Of a stretch of DNA of 64,000 nt, positions 56,790 to 64,000 are shown piece by piece. The notes below the pieces were generated by a model that had not been told where the DNA came from, did not search any database, and worked only from the letters and a program-made list of their open reading frames with translations. Origin of the DNA: Ensifer sp. LC11 (GTDB taxonomy: Bacteria > Pseudomonadota > Alphaproteobacteria > Rhizobiales > Rhizobiaceae). The stretch covers positions 1-64,000 of the forward strand of contig NZ_MBSO01000022.1 in assembly GCF_001695835.1 (NCBI RefSeq), in the 5' to 3' direction. Each line of letters opens with the position of its first letter. Position 1 is the stretch's first letter. The position numbers were made by a program, and so were the translations under genes.

Positions 56790-57629
56790 ATGTCCGCTTC
56801 CTCAATGAACCTTACCAAACGCCTGCTTAGCGGCGCTGCCATCGCAACCGTCGCCCTGGTGCTTGCCGCCTGCAGCGACGAAAAGAAGGAAACGGCTTCG
56901 ACTGCGCCGACTGCGGCAAGCGAGACGGCGGCAAAGGCAGAGACCAAGCCTGCGACCGACGCGACCACAACGGCATCGACGAGTGCGACGCCGGCGACCA
57001 CCGAGGCCAAGCCGGCCGCGGGCACGCAAGTCGCCCAGTCGACCGCAGCTCCGGTCAAGGTCGAACTCCCCTCGTCGGAAGGTTCCGTCGACCCGGCCAA
57101 GCTGATGGAGCCGGGTGCCCTGCCGGAAATGTCGATCGGCGACGCCAATGCGCCGGTGACCATCGTCGAGTACATGTCGATGACCTGCCCGCATTGCGCG
57201 GCCTTCCACAACAACACCTTCGAGGCGATCAAGACGAAGTATGTCGACAGCGGCAAGGTCCGCTTCGTACTGCGCGAGTTCCCGTTCGATCCGCGGGCGG
57301 CGGCCGCCTTCATGCTGGCGCGTTGCGCTCCGGAAGGCCAGTACTTCCCGATGATCTCCATGCTGTTCAAACAGCAGCAGCAGTGGGCCGCAGCCCAGAA
57401 CGGTCGAGATGCATTGCTGCAAATGTCCAAACTCGCCGGTTTTACACAGGAGAGCTTCGAGGCCTGCTTGACGAACCAAAAACTTCTGGATGATGTGAAC
57501 GCTGTCATGCAACGGGGCGCAAAGGATTTCGGCGTTCAGTCGACGCCGACCTTCTTCGTCAATGGTGAGCACTATTCGGGGGACATGTCGGTTGACGTTA
57601 TGTCGGCCCTCATCGACAGCAAGCTCTGA
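56790..57629 (+). CDS. DsbA-family thioredoxin-fold lipoprotein
   Basis: 279 residues. The lipobox ends at LAAC (Cys 28), so it is a lipid-anchored periplasmic protein. A long Ala/Thr/Pro/Lys-rich spacer (about 30-100) is followed by a DsbA/DsbG-type domain: MSMTCPHCAAFHN is the redox CxxC motif (CPHC) and STPTFFVNGE the cis-Pro loop. It probably oxidises or isomerises envelope disulfides. Alternative in-frame ATG at 56805. It precedes smc and ends at a terminator (57648-57683). Confidence 0.93.
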   Translation: MSASSMNLTKRLLSGAAIATVALVLAACSDEKKETASTAPTAASETAAKAETKPATDATTTASTSATPATTEAKPAAGTQVAQSTAAPVKVELPSSEGSVDPAKLMEPGALPEMSIGDANAPVTIVEYMSMTCPHCAAFHNNTFEAIKTKYVDSGKVRFVLREFPFDPRAAAAFMLARCAPEGQYFPMISMLFKQQQQWAAAQNGRDALLQMSKLAGFTQESFEACLTNQKLLDDVNAVMQRGAKDFGVQSTPTFFVNGEHYSGDMSVDVMSALIDSKL

Positions 57630-57647
57630 TCCTTCGCTTTTCCTGAA

Positions 57648-57683
57648 AACGGGCGACGGCAGCAGCCGTGCGCCCGTTCTTTT
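57648..57683 (+). terminator. rho-independent terminator after the DsbA-like gene
   Basis: AACGGGCGACGGC (57648-57660) pairs with GCCGTGCGCCCGTT (57665-57678) with one bulged base; TTCTTTT follows. It lies 19 bases after the gene's stop, so smc probably has its own promoter. Confidence 0.72.
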
Positions 57684-57731
57684 CGTTCGGGTTGACGGCA
57701 GAGGGGGGTATCTTGCCCCAGCGTCGCCCGC

Positions 57732-60700
57732 ATGAAATTCAACAAGCTTCGCCTGCTCGGTTTCAAATCCTTCGTCGAACCGACCGAGTTCATCATCGAA
57801 CGGGGGCTCACCGGCGTCGTCGGGCCGAACGGCTGCGGCAAGTCGAACCTTGTCGAAGCCTTGCGCTGGGTGATGGGAGAGAACTCCTACAAAAACATGC
57901 GCGCTTCCGGCATGGACGACGTGATCTTTTCCGGATCCGGCAACCGTCCGGCGCGCAACACGGCCGAAGTCGGCCTCTACCTCGACAACAGCGACCGCAC
58001 CGCCCCAGCGGCCTTCAACGACAGCGACGAGATCCAGGTGACGCGCCGCATCGAGCGCGAGCAGGGTTCGGTCTACCGCATCAACGGCAAGGAGGCGCGC
58101 GCCAAGGATGTGCAGCTCCTCTTTGCCGACGCCTCGACCGGCGCGCGTTCGCCATCGATGGTTGGGCAGGGGCGTATCGGCGAGCTGATCGCTGCCAAGC
58201 CGCAGGCCCGCCGTCAGCTTCTCGAAGAGGCTGCCGGCATCTCCGGCCTGCACTCGCGCCGCCACGAGGCTGAGTTACGGTTGAGGGCGGCCGAGACCAA
58301 TCTCGAGCGTCTCGACGACGTGACCTCGCAGCTCGAAAGCCAGATCGAGAGCCTCAAGCGCCAGTCGCGCCAGGCCAACCGCTTCAAGATGCTCTCGGCC
58401 GATATCCGCAAGCATGAGGCGATCCTCTTTCACATCCGCTGGGTACAGGCCAAGGAAGCGGAAGCCGAGGCGACGAGCCAGCTCAATCAGGTGACTGCGC
58501 TGGTTGCAGAAAAGGCGCAGGCGCAGATGCAGGCGGCCAAGGACCAGGCGATTGCCAGCCTGAAGCTGCCGGAGCTGCGCGAGAATGAAGCAAAATTCGC
58601 TGCCGCTTTGCAGCGCCTGCAGATCGCGCGCTCACAGCTCGAAGAGGATGCGGGCCGGATTCTCAGGCGGCGCGACGAATTGCAGCGCCGGCTGGCGCAG
58701 CTTGCAGAAGACATTGCCCGCGAAGAGCGCCTTGTCGTCGACAATGCCGGCATTCTGGCGCGCCTCGACGAGGAGGGGGCCGAGCTCAACGACATGCTGG
58801 CCGAGGCCGACGATCGCGCGACGGAAGCGCGCGATCGGCTGGAAGAGGCAAATGAAAAGCTTGCTGGCAGCGAGGCAGTGCTGGCACGGCTGACCGCCGA
58901 GCGTGCCGAAGTGCAGGCCGGGCGCAACCAGCTCGAGCGCACGCTACGTGATCTCTCCGAACGCCAGGCTCGGCTTGCCCGGCAACTGGCCGATCAGTCG
59001 CGCGATCTCGACGATCTCGACCGGCAGATGGCCGCACTTCCTGATCCGCATGAGAAGCAGGGCCAGGTTGAGGTCGCCGAAGCGGCGCTGGAAGACGCGG
59101 AAACCAACGTTCTTGCGATCGAAGAGGCCCTAGCGGAGGCGCGTCGCGCGGAGGTCGAGGCGCGCCCGCCGGTCGATCGCGCACGTGCCACCCTGAACGG
59201 CATCGAAACGGAAGCACGCACAATCCGGCGCATGCTGGAAGCAGTTGCCGGCGGCGCCTATCCCGCTGTGGTCGAGGATATGAAGGTCGACCGTGGCTTC
59301 GAGACGGCGCTCGGCGCTGCCCTTGGCGATGATCTTGATTCGCCACTCGACAGGGACGCGCCGGCCCATTGGCGCGAGCCAGGGGACCATGCCGGCGACG
59401 CTGGCCTGCCTGAAGACGTGTCGTCGTTGGCCGCCCATGTGAAGGCGCCGGACGCGCTGGCGCGGGCCTTGAAGCAGATCGGCATCGTTGCAAGCGAGGC
59501 GGAAGCCGAGCGGCTGCTGCCACTGCTGAAGCCAGGCCAAAGCCTCGTCACCAAGCAGGGCTCCGTCTGGCGCTGGGACGGCCACGTCACCGGCTCTGAG
59601 GCGCCGAGTGCTGCCGCCCTGCGGTTGGCCCAGAAGAACCGATTGGCGGAACTCGATGCGGAGGCCGAGAACGCGGCCGAGGCACTAGGCCGCGCGGAGG
59701 CGGAATTGACCGCTGCCGGTAGCCGTATCCGTGCCGAGGACGAACGGTTGCGGCTTGCGCGCGATGCGCAGCGCATGATCACCCGACAGCTTTCCGAAGC
59801 GCGCGATGCGCTTGCGGCCGCCGAGCGCGCGTCTGGTGATCTTGCCCGCAGGCGAGCCGTGCTTGCCGAAACGCGAAGCCAGATCGAAGCCCAGGTTGAG
59901 GAAGTTGCCGAGCAGATCGAGACGGCGAACGACGCGTTGGCTGATGCGCCTGACCTTTCGGAGCTGGAACTGAAACTGCGCACACAGACCGCCGATGTCG
60001 CTGCCGATCGCGCTGCCGTCGCTGAGGCTCGTGCCGCCCATGATGGTCTCGCCCGCGAGAACGAGGCCCGACAGCGGCGCATCACCGCGATTGCCGCGGA
60101 ACGGCAGACCTGGAAGGCGCGTGCCGCGAGCGCCGAGGAGCATATCGCGACGCTGCGCGACCGCGAAGCGGAAGCCCGCGACGAGGTGGAAGAACTGATC
60201 GACGCGCCCGACGAGTTCGAGGACAAGCGCCGGGCGCTGATGAACGAGCTGCAGAAGGCGGAAGCGGCACGGCGCGAGGCAGCCGATCTGCTCGCCGAGG
60301 CCGAAAATCGTCAGCGCGAGGCGGACCGTCTGGCAGCGACAGCTCTATCGGAACTGGCGGAATCGCGCGAAAAGCGCGGCCGGACCGAGGAACGCCTGGT
60401 GTCTGCCCGTGAGCGTCGCGTCGAGATCGAGGCACGCATCCAGGAGGCGCTCTCCTGCGCGCCGCATGAGGTCATGCGCCTGACCGGGCTTGCGGTCGAC
60501 GAGGCGCTGCCGGATATGCGCAATGTCGAACGGGAACTCGAACGGCTGAAGATCGAGCGCGAACGGCTTGGCGCCGTCAACCTGCGGGCCGAAGAGGAGC
60601 AGAAGGAGCTTTCGGAAAAGCTTGGCCTTCTCCTCAGGGAGCGCGACGACGTCATCGAGGCGATCCGCAAGCTCAGGAGCGCCATCCAGAACCTGAACCG

Positions 60701-61193
60701 TGAAGGCCGCGAACGCCTGATCGCCGCCTTCGACGTCGTCAATGTGCAGTTCCAGCGGTTGTTCACCCATCTCTTTGGCGGCGGCACCGCGGAACTGCAG
60801 CTGATTGAAAGCGACGATCCGCTGGAAGCGGGCCTGGAAATCCTCGCCCGTCCACCGGGCAAGAAGCCGCAGACGATGACGCTGCTTTCGGGCGGCGAGC
60901 AGGCGTTGACGGCGATGGCGCTGATCTTTGCCGTGTTCCTCACCAATCCGGCGCCGATCTGCGTGCTCGACGAAGTCGATGCGCCGCTCGACGACCACAA
61001 TGTCGAACGCTACTGCAACCTGATGGACGAGATGGCGGCCTCGACCGAGACCCGCTTCATCATCATCACCCACAACCCGATCACCATGGCCCGCATGAAC
61101 CGTCTGTTCGGCGTGACCATGGCCGAGCAGGGCGTTTCACAGCTCGTATCCGTTGACCTGCAGACGGCCGAACGGCTGAGAGAGGTCGTGTAG
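57732..61193 (+). CDS. smc: chromosome segregation ATPase SMC
   Basis: 1153-residue SMC protein. The N-terminal ATPase half has Walker A GPNGCGKSNLVEA; two long coiled coils flank the hinge (about residues 510-650), and the C-terminal half has the signature LLSGGEQALTAMAL and Walker B ICVLDEVDAPLDD. SMC dimers organise and resolve daughter chromosomes with ScpA/ScpB, which are not in this window. No strong ribosome site precedes the ATG at 57732. The next gene is convergent. Confidence 0.97.
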   Translation: MKFNKLRLLGFKSFVEPTEFIIERGLTGVVGPNGCGKSNLVEALRWVMGENSYKNMRASGMDDVIFSGSGNRPARNTAEVGLYLDNSDRTAPAAFNDSDEIQVTRRIEREQGSVYRINGKEARAKDVQLLFADASTGARSPSMVGQGRIGELIAAKPQARRQLLEEAAGISGLHSRRHEAELRLRAAETNLERLDDVTSQLESQIESLKRQSRQANRFKMLSADIRKHEAILFHIRWVQAKEAEAEATSQLNQVTALVAEKAQAQMQAAKDQAIASLKLPELRENEAKFAAALQRLQIARSQLEEDAGRILRRRDELQRRLAQLAEDIAREERLVVDNAGILARLDEEGAELNDMLAEADDRATEARDRLEEANEKLAGSEAVLARLTAERAEVQAGRNQLERTLRDLSERQARLARQLADQSRDLDDLDRQMAALPDPHEKQGQVEVAEAALEDAETNVLAIEEALAEARRAEVEARPPVDRARATLNGIETEARTIRRMLEAVAGGAYPAVVEDMKVDRGFETALGAALGDDLDSPLDRDAPAHWREPGDHAGDAGLPEDVSSLAAHVKAPDALARALKQIGIVASEAEAERLLPLLKPGQSLVTKQGSVWRWDGHVTGSEAPSAAALRLAQKNRLAELDAEAENAAEALGRAEAELTAAGSRIRAEDERLRLARDAQRMITRQLSEARDALAAAERASGDLARRRAVLAETRSQIEAQVEEVAEQIETANDALADAPDLSELELKLRTQTADVAADRAAVAEARAAHDGLARENEARQRRITAIAAERQTWKARAASAEEHIATLRDREAEARDEVEELIDAPDEFEDKRRALMNELQKAEAARREAADLLAEAENRQREADRLAATALSELAESREKRGRTEERLVSARERRVEIEARIQEALSCAPHEVMRLTGLAVDEALPDMRNVERELERLKIERERLGAVNLRAEEEQKELSEKLGLLLRERDDVIEAIRKLRSAIQNLNREGRERLIAAFDVVNVQFQRLFTHLFGGGTAELQLIESDDPLEAGLEILARPPGKKPQTMTLLSGGEQALTAMALIFAVFLTNPAPICVLDEVDAPLDDHNVERYCNLMDEMAASTETRFIIITHNPITMARMNRLFGVTMAEQGVSQLVSVDLQTAERLREVV

Positions 61194-61256
61194 GCTACAC
61201 GAATTCGATGATGAAGCTGTTCGTCGTGTTGGTTGGGCCGGGTCGGCAAATGACGG

Positions 61257-63104
61257 TCATTCGAATTCGAGAATGAGGCCGCCCGTTCCATCGGATGACC
61301 CCATATCGTCCCAGGTATTGACATAGACGGACGTCGTGTCGGCTCTGCCGTTGCGATGGGCGTAGTACATGCCGATATCGTCGCCTTTCTTGCCTTCGTT
61401 GGGCATGTCCTGGAACCATTTCGTATACGTCATGGGCGCACCGTTGTCCCAGTGCCAGCCGCCTCTGGGCTCCTTACCCTGTGGATCCTGCGTCAGGCCG
61501 ATCCAGGGGCCCATCTTGTAGCTGACATTGCCTGAGGGGTCGTAACCGGTATTGAAGAAGCTCTGGTCGGCATTGAAAAGCGATGCGACGAACGCGTTTT
61601 CCTCTTCAGAAGAAATCGACGCAAGATGGGCGCCGCAACCGCCGGCGATCCCACGCGCATAGACTGCCAAAATCGTTCCCGTCCGCACGGCGACATAGAG
61701 GTGCCCGCCGAACACACCATATACGGTATCGAAGTGGCGCAGGCAGGTCAGCGCCCGCAGGACAGTTTGATCGGTTTCGAGGCCTTCGAGATTGGCAACA
61801 TCATAGCGGCGGGCCTTGGTCGCGCTGTAGATGCCCTCCGCACGGTCGTTGACCTTTATTCCGAGGGCGGCGGCTGTGCGTTCAGTGATGAAACCGCTCG
61901 CCGGCTGGCGGTTGGTGCTCTGGAAGAGTTTGATCGCTTCGCGCGTCTGTCCGCCGAAAACGCCGTCGGCTGTTCCTGCAGCAAAGCCCTGCGCGGCAAG
62001 TGCGAGCTGCACGTTTCGCCGCTTGTCTTTGTCCGGCAACAGCCGCGCTTCGACGGATTGCGGCAGATGAGATGCGTTGCGCACGGCCACAGGTTCGATC
62101 TGAGCCAGCGCCTGGCGCCCAAGATCGGCATATTCGCCGGTACGATGCTTCTCGACGAAGAAGTGCCAGATGCGCGCCGTTCCGATCTTGAGGGCCTTCT
62201 TGAAGTCCTTTTCCGCCTCAATTGCCTCGGGGTCAACGGCCGGTATCGCGAGTGCCGGCTGCGCCGCGGTCTGTGGCACTGCGGTTTGTACCGCCGGGGT
62301 CTGCACCGCCGCCGTCTCCGGCCCGAAATAGAACTCCAGCGACAGCGAGGACAGGATCTGCGGCTGCTGCTTGCCCTGCGTTTCCTTGCGCACGTCGCGC
62401 ACGACCCGCTTGAAGGCGGTCCCGACCTCCAGGCCGGCGCCGGAGAGATTGGCGATCAGCGCCCGGGTAAAGGGCGAATGCCCGTCGGTGCCGTCTGCGG
62501 CGACCTGGCCAGGGGCGGCCGCAAAGGCAACGAGCGTTCCGCCACTCTGCGTTTCGATCGGCGCCAGACCTCTCGTCGCAGCCCCACGGGTGGCACCCTC
62601 CACGTCGCGCGTGAGCCGCTCGGCAAGTGGATTGTTGCGGCAGGCGTCGAGGAAGACCAGCGATATCCTGGCGCGCTTCTCCAGGGCGTTGATGATTTCG
62701 GAAAGCGCCACGGTCTCGGCCGGCACGTCGAATTCGCTTTCGAGCTTGGCGTCGGTGCCAACAAGAAAATTCTCGCCGTGCAGCTGCATGCCGTGTCCGG
62801 CGTAGTAAAACAGGGCGACGTCGTCTGGCCCGATCTTGCGTGAGAAGTTTGAAAGCGCCCCTGCAAGGCCCCTGCGATCGGCGTTGAGCACAAGGCTCGT
62901 CTCGAAGCCCTGAGCCTTGAGAAAGGCGTCGAACGCCTCGGCGTCGCGCGAAGCGTTGGGCAGCGTTCCGGCGAGCACGTAGTTGCTCATGCCGACGATG
63001 AGTGCCAGCCGTTTGCCGTTTCCTTCGGCCAGAGCGTTGCCCGCAGCAAACAGGACCATCAGCGCCGGAAGGAGCCAATATCTCAGATTTGCACGCCATT
63101 TCAT
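61257..63104 (-). CDS. exported caspase-like protein with peptidoglycan-binding and C-type-lectin-like domains
   Basis: 615 residues. A signal peptide (residues 1-26) precedes a caspase/metacaspase p20-like domain (about 30-260): His 104 in YYAGHGMQ and Cys 155 in FLDACRNNPL form the expected catalytic pair. A Gln/Ala/Pro-rich linker (265-290) leads to a PG-binding-1 domain (about 360-415, GFAAGTADGVFGGQT). From about 465 to the end the protein resembles a C-type lectin-like fold (GAHLASISSEEENAF, PWIGLTQ, GGWHWDNGAPMTY, NTWDD), without the usual disulfide cysteines. GGAGGG precedes the ATG. Substrate unknown. Confidence is high for caspase and good for the lectin-like part. Confidence 0.85.
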   Translation of the reverse strand: MKWRANLRYWLLPALMVLFAAGNALAEGNGKRLALIVGMSNYVLAGTLPNASRDAEAFDAFLKAQGFETSLVLNADRRGLAGALSNFSRKIGPDDVALFYYAGHGMQLHGENFLVGTDAKLESEFDVPAETVALSEIINALEKRARISLVFLDACRNNPLAERLTRDVEGATRGAATRGLAPIETQSGGTLVAFAAAPGQVAADGTDGHSPFTRALIANLSGAGLEVGTAFKRVVRDVRKETQGKQQPQILSSLSLEFYFGPETAAVQTPAVQTAVPQTAAQPALAIPAVDPEAIEAEKDFKKALKIGTARIWHFFVEKHRTGEYADLGRQALAQIEPVAVRNASHLPQSVEARLLPDKDKRRNVQLALAAQGFAAGTADGVFGGQTREAIKLFQSTNRQPASGFITERTAAALGIKVNDRAEGIYSATKARRYDVANLEGLETDQTVLRALTCLRHFDTVYGVFGGHLYVAVRTGTILAVYARGIAGGCGAHLASISSEEENAFVASLFNADQSFFNTGYDPSGNVSYKMGPWIGLTQDPQGKEPRGGWHWDNGAPMTYTKWFQDMPNEGKKGDDIGMYYAHRNGRADTTSVYVNTWDDMGSSDGTGGLILEFE

Positions 63105-63432
63105 GACCTACCCTCCGAGCCCTTAAGACTGAAACGGATTGCCATGCCGGGATATTCTCGGATACGCCCCCGTCGCGCCAATTTATATTAGGTATTTGTA
63201 ATGTATCGCGCAATCTCGGATAGGATGCATAGTGCGTGGTTATCACGAGATGTGCCGCCTGCGCCGCAGGGGGCTGGGAGCCTGGAGCGAGAGCGGTGGA
63301 GACGCCAATGCGATGTGTCGTCCTGTTACAGAAAATGATGCGGTGCAGCATAAATCTTCACCGGGTGCATTTCCAGGCTGAAGCATATACTGTAAATCGT
63401 CACAAAAGACTGTTTCTGGGTGGAGAGCAGGC
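63105..63432. other. 328-base divergent intergenic region, caspase-like / ppdK
   Basis: No gene or RNA can be supported. It should hold divergent promoters. AT-rich stretches around 63180-63205 and 63387-63405 are the most promoter-like; a short palindrome (CCTGCGCCGCAGG) lies near 63257. The ribosome site GGAGAG (63422-63427) serves ppdK. Confidence 0.6.
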
Positions 63433-64000
63433 ATGACGAAATGGGTTTACACCTTCGGTGGGGGCAAGGCCGAGGGACGTGCGGGTGACCGCGAGCGGCT
63501 GGGCGGCAAGGGTGCAAACCTAGCCGAAATGTGCAACCTCGGTTTGCCGGTGCCGCCTGGCCTGACAATCATAACCGAGGCCTGCAACAGCTTTTTCGAT
63601 AACGACAGGCAGATGCCGGAAGGCCTGCGCGACCAGGTGCGCGATGGTATCAGCCGGATGGAAGAGGTGACCGGTCGCGTCTTTGGCGACACGACGCATC
63701 CTCTGTTGCTTTCGGTTCGCTCGGGCGCCCGCGCTTCGATGCCCGGCATGATGGACACGGTCTTGAACCTCGGTCTCAACGACGAGTCGGTGCATGCGCT
63801 TGGCCATGATGCTGGTGACGCGCGTTTTGCCTGGGACAGCTATCGCCGGTTCATCCAGATGTATGGCGATGTCGTCATGGGGGTCGACCACGACGTCTTC
63901 GAAGAAATCCTGGAAGACGAGAAGGCACGCCTTGGCCACGAGCAGGACACCGAGCTTTCCGCAGTGGAATGGCAGCACCTCATTACACGCTACAAGGAGG
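63433..64000 (+). CDS. ppdK: pyruvate, phosphate dikinase (N-terminal part, cut by window)
   Basis: 189 codons are visible before the window ends, with no stop. The N-terminus (WVYTFGGGKAEG, LGGKGANLAEMCNLGLPVPPG) and SVRSGARASMPGMMDTVLNLGL are diagnostic of the nucleotide-binding domain of pyruvate phosphate dikinase, which interconverts pyruvate, ATP and phosphate with PEP, AMP and PPi. In rhizobia it is used in gluconeogenic or symbiotic carbon flow. GGAGAG precedes the ATG at 63433. The complete enzyme would be near 890 residues. Confidence 0.93.
   Translation, partial: MTKWVYTFGGGKAEGRAGDRERLGGKGANLAEMCNLGLPVPPGLTIITEACNSFFDNDRQMPEGLRDQVRDGISRMEEVTGRVFGDTTHPLLLSVRSGARASMPGMMDTVLNLGLNDESVHALGHDAGDARFAWDSYRRFIQMYGDVVMGVDHDVFEEILEDEKARLGHEQDTELSAVEWQHLITRYKE

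Overview
The window is GC-rich, densely coded chromosomal DNA from an alphaproteobacterium, most likely a member of the Rhizobiaceae close to Sinorhizobium/Ensifer. This rests on the gene families (CcrM GANTC methyltransferase, the RibBX form of RibB, IalB family, DUF1344, bioMNY), on a cox operon followed by DUF983, SURF1, ispH, thrB and rnhA, and on short palindromic intergenic elements of the rhizobial mosaic type. I see no rRNA, tRNA, CRISPR array, prophage, insertion sequence or plasmid origin. The genes are mostly housekeeping.

Region by region. 0.1-4.6 kb: dxs (isoprenoid precursors), a pirin, xseB and a histone-deacetylase-fold protein, all on the minus strand. 4.6-10.6 kb: an acyl/CoA and biotin block, with an MDR reductase and a thioesterase that diverge, then a minus-strand operon bioM-bioN-bioY-acyl-CoA ligase-thiolase. 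10.8-17.5 kb: a YcaQ-like winged-helix protein, TldD, a SPOR-tailed D,D-carboxypeptidase, a polysaccharide deacetylase, PdxH and a small lipoprotein. 17.7-27.3 kb: a DnaJ-like protein, FabI, a histidine phosphatase, DUF1344, a CHASE-PAS-PAS-GGDEF-EAL protein, AroC, RibBX and an IalB-family protein.

27.7-37.7 kb: the aa3 cytochrome c oxidase operon (ctaC, ctaD, ctaB, a 46-residue CoxF-like gene, ctaG, ctaE). A terminator follows, then an L,D-transpeptidase translationally coupled to DUF983 and SURF1, then DUF1304, ispH, thrB and rnhA. A perfect FNR/FixK-type palindrome lies just upstream of the ctaC start. 37.7-47.4 kb: a peroxiredoxin, a DsbD-alpha-like protein, YqgE, a seven-TM PAS-GGDQF-EAL protein coupled to a GNAT enzyme, an M16 protease, ThrC and a lipoprotein. 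47.4-54.9 kb: a branched-chain amino-acid binding protein, HAD phosphatases, GntR and ArsR regulators, a NIPSNAP/ABM pair, CcrM and a GNAT-like protein. 55-64 kb: mutY, a DciA-like gene, a DsbA-like lipoprotein, smc, a secreted caspase-like protein with a C-type-lectin-like tail, and the start of ppdK, which runs off the end of the window.

Most worth a second look: the exported caspase/peptidoglycan-binding/C-type-lectin-like fusion (61257-63104), the FNR/FixK box over the ctaC start, the operator-like repeats at the arsR-nipsnap, ccrM and ycaQ-like promoters, the thiolase lacking its usual C-terminal cysteine in the biotin-uptake operon, and the dispersed palindromic repeats.
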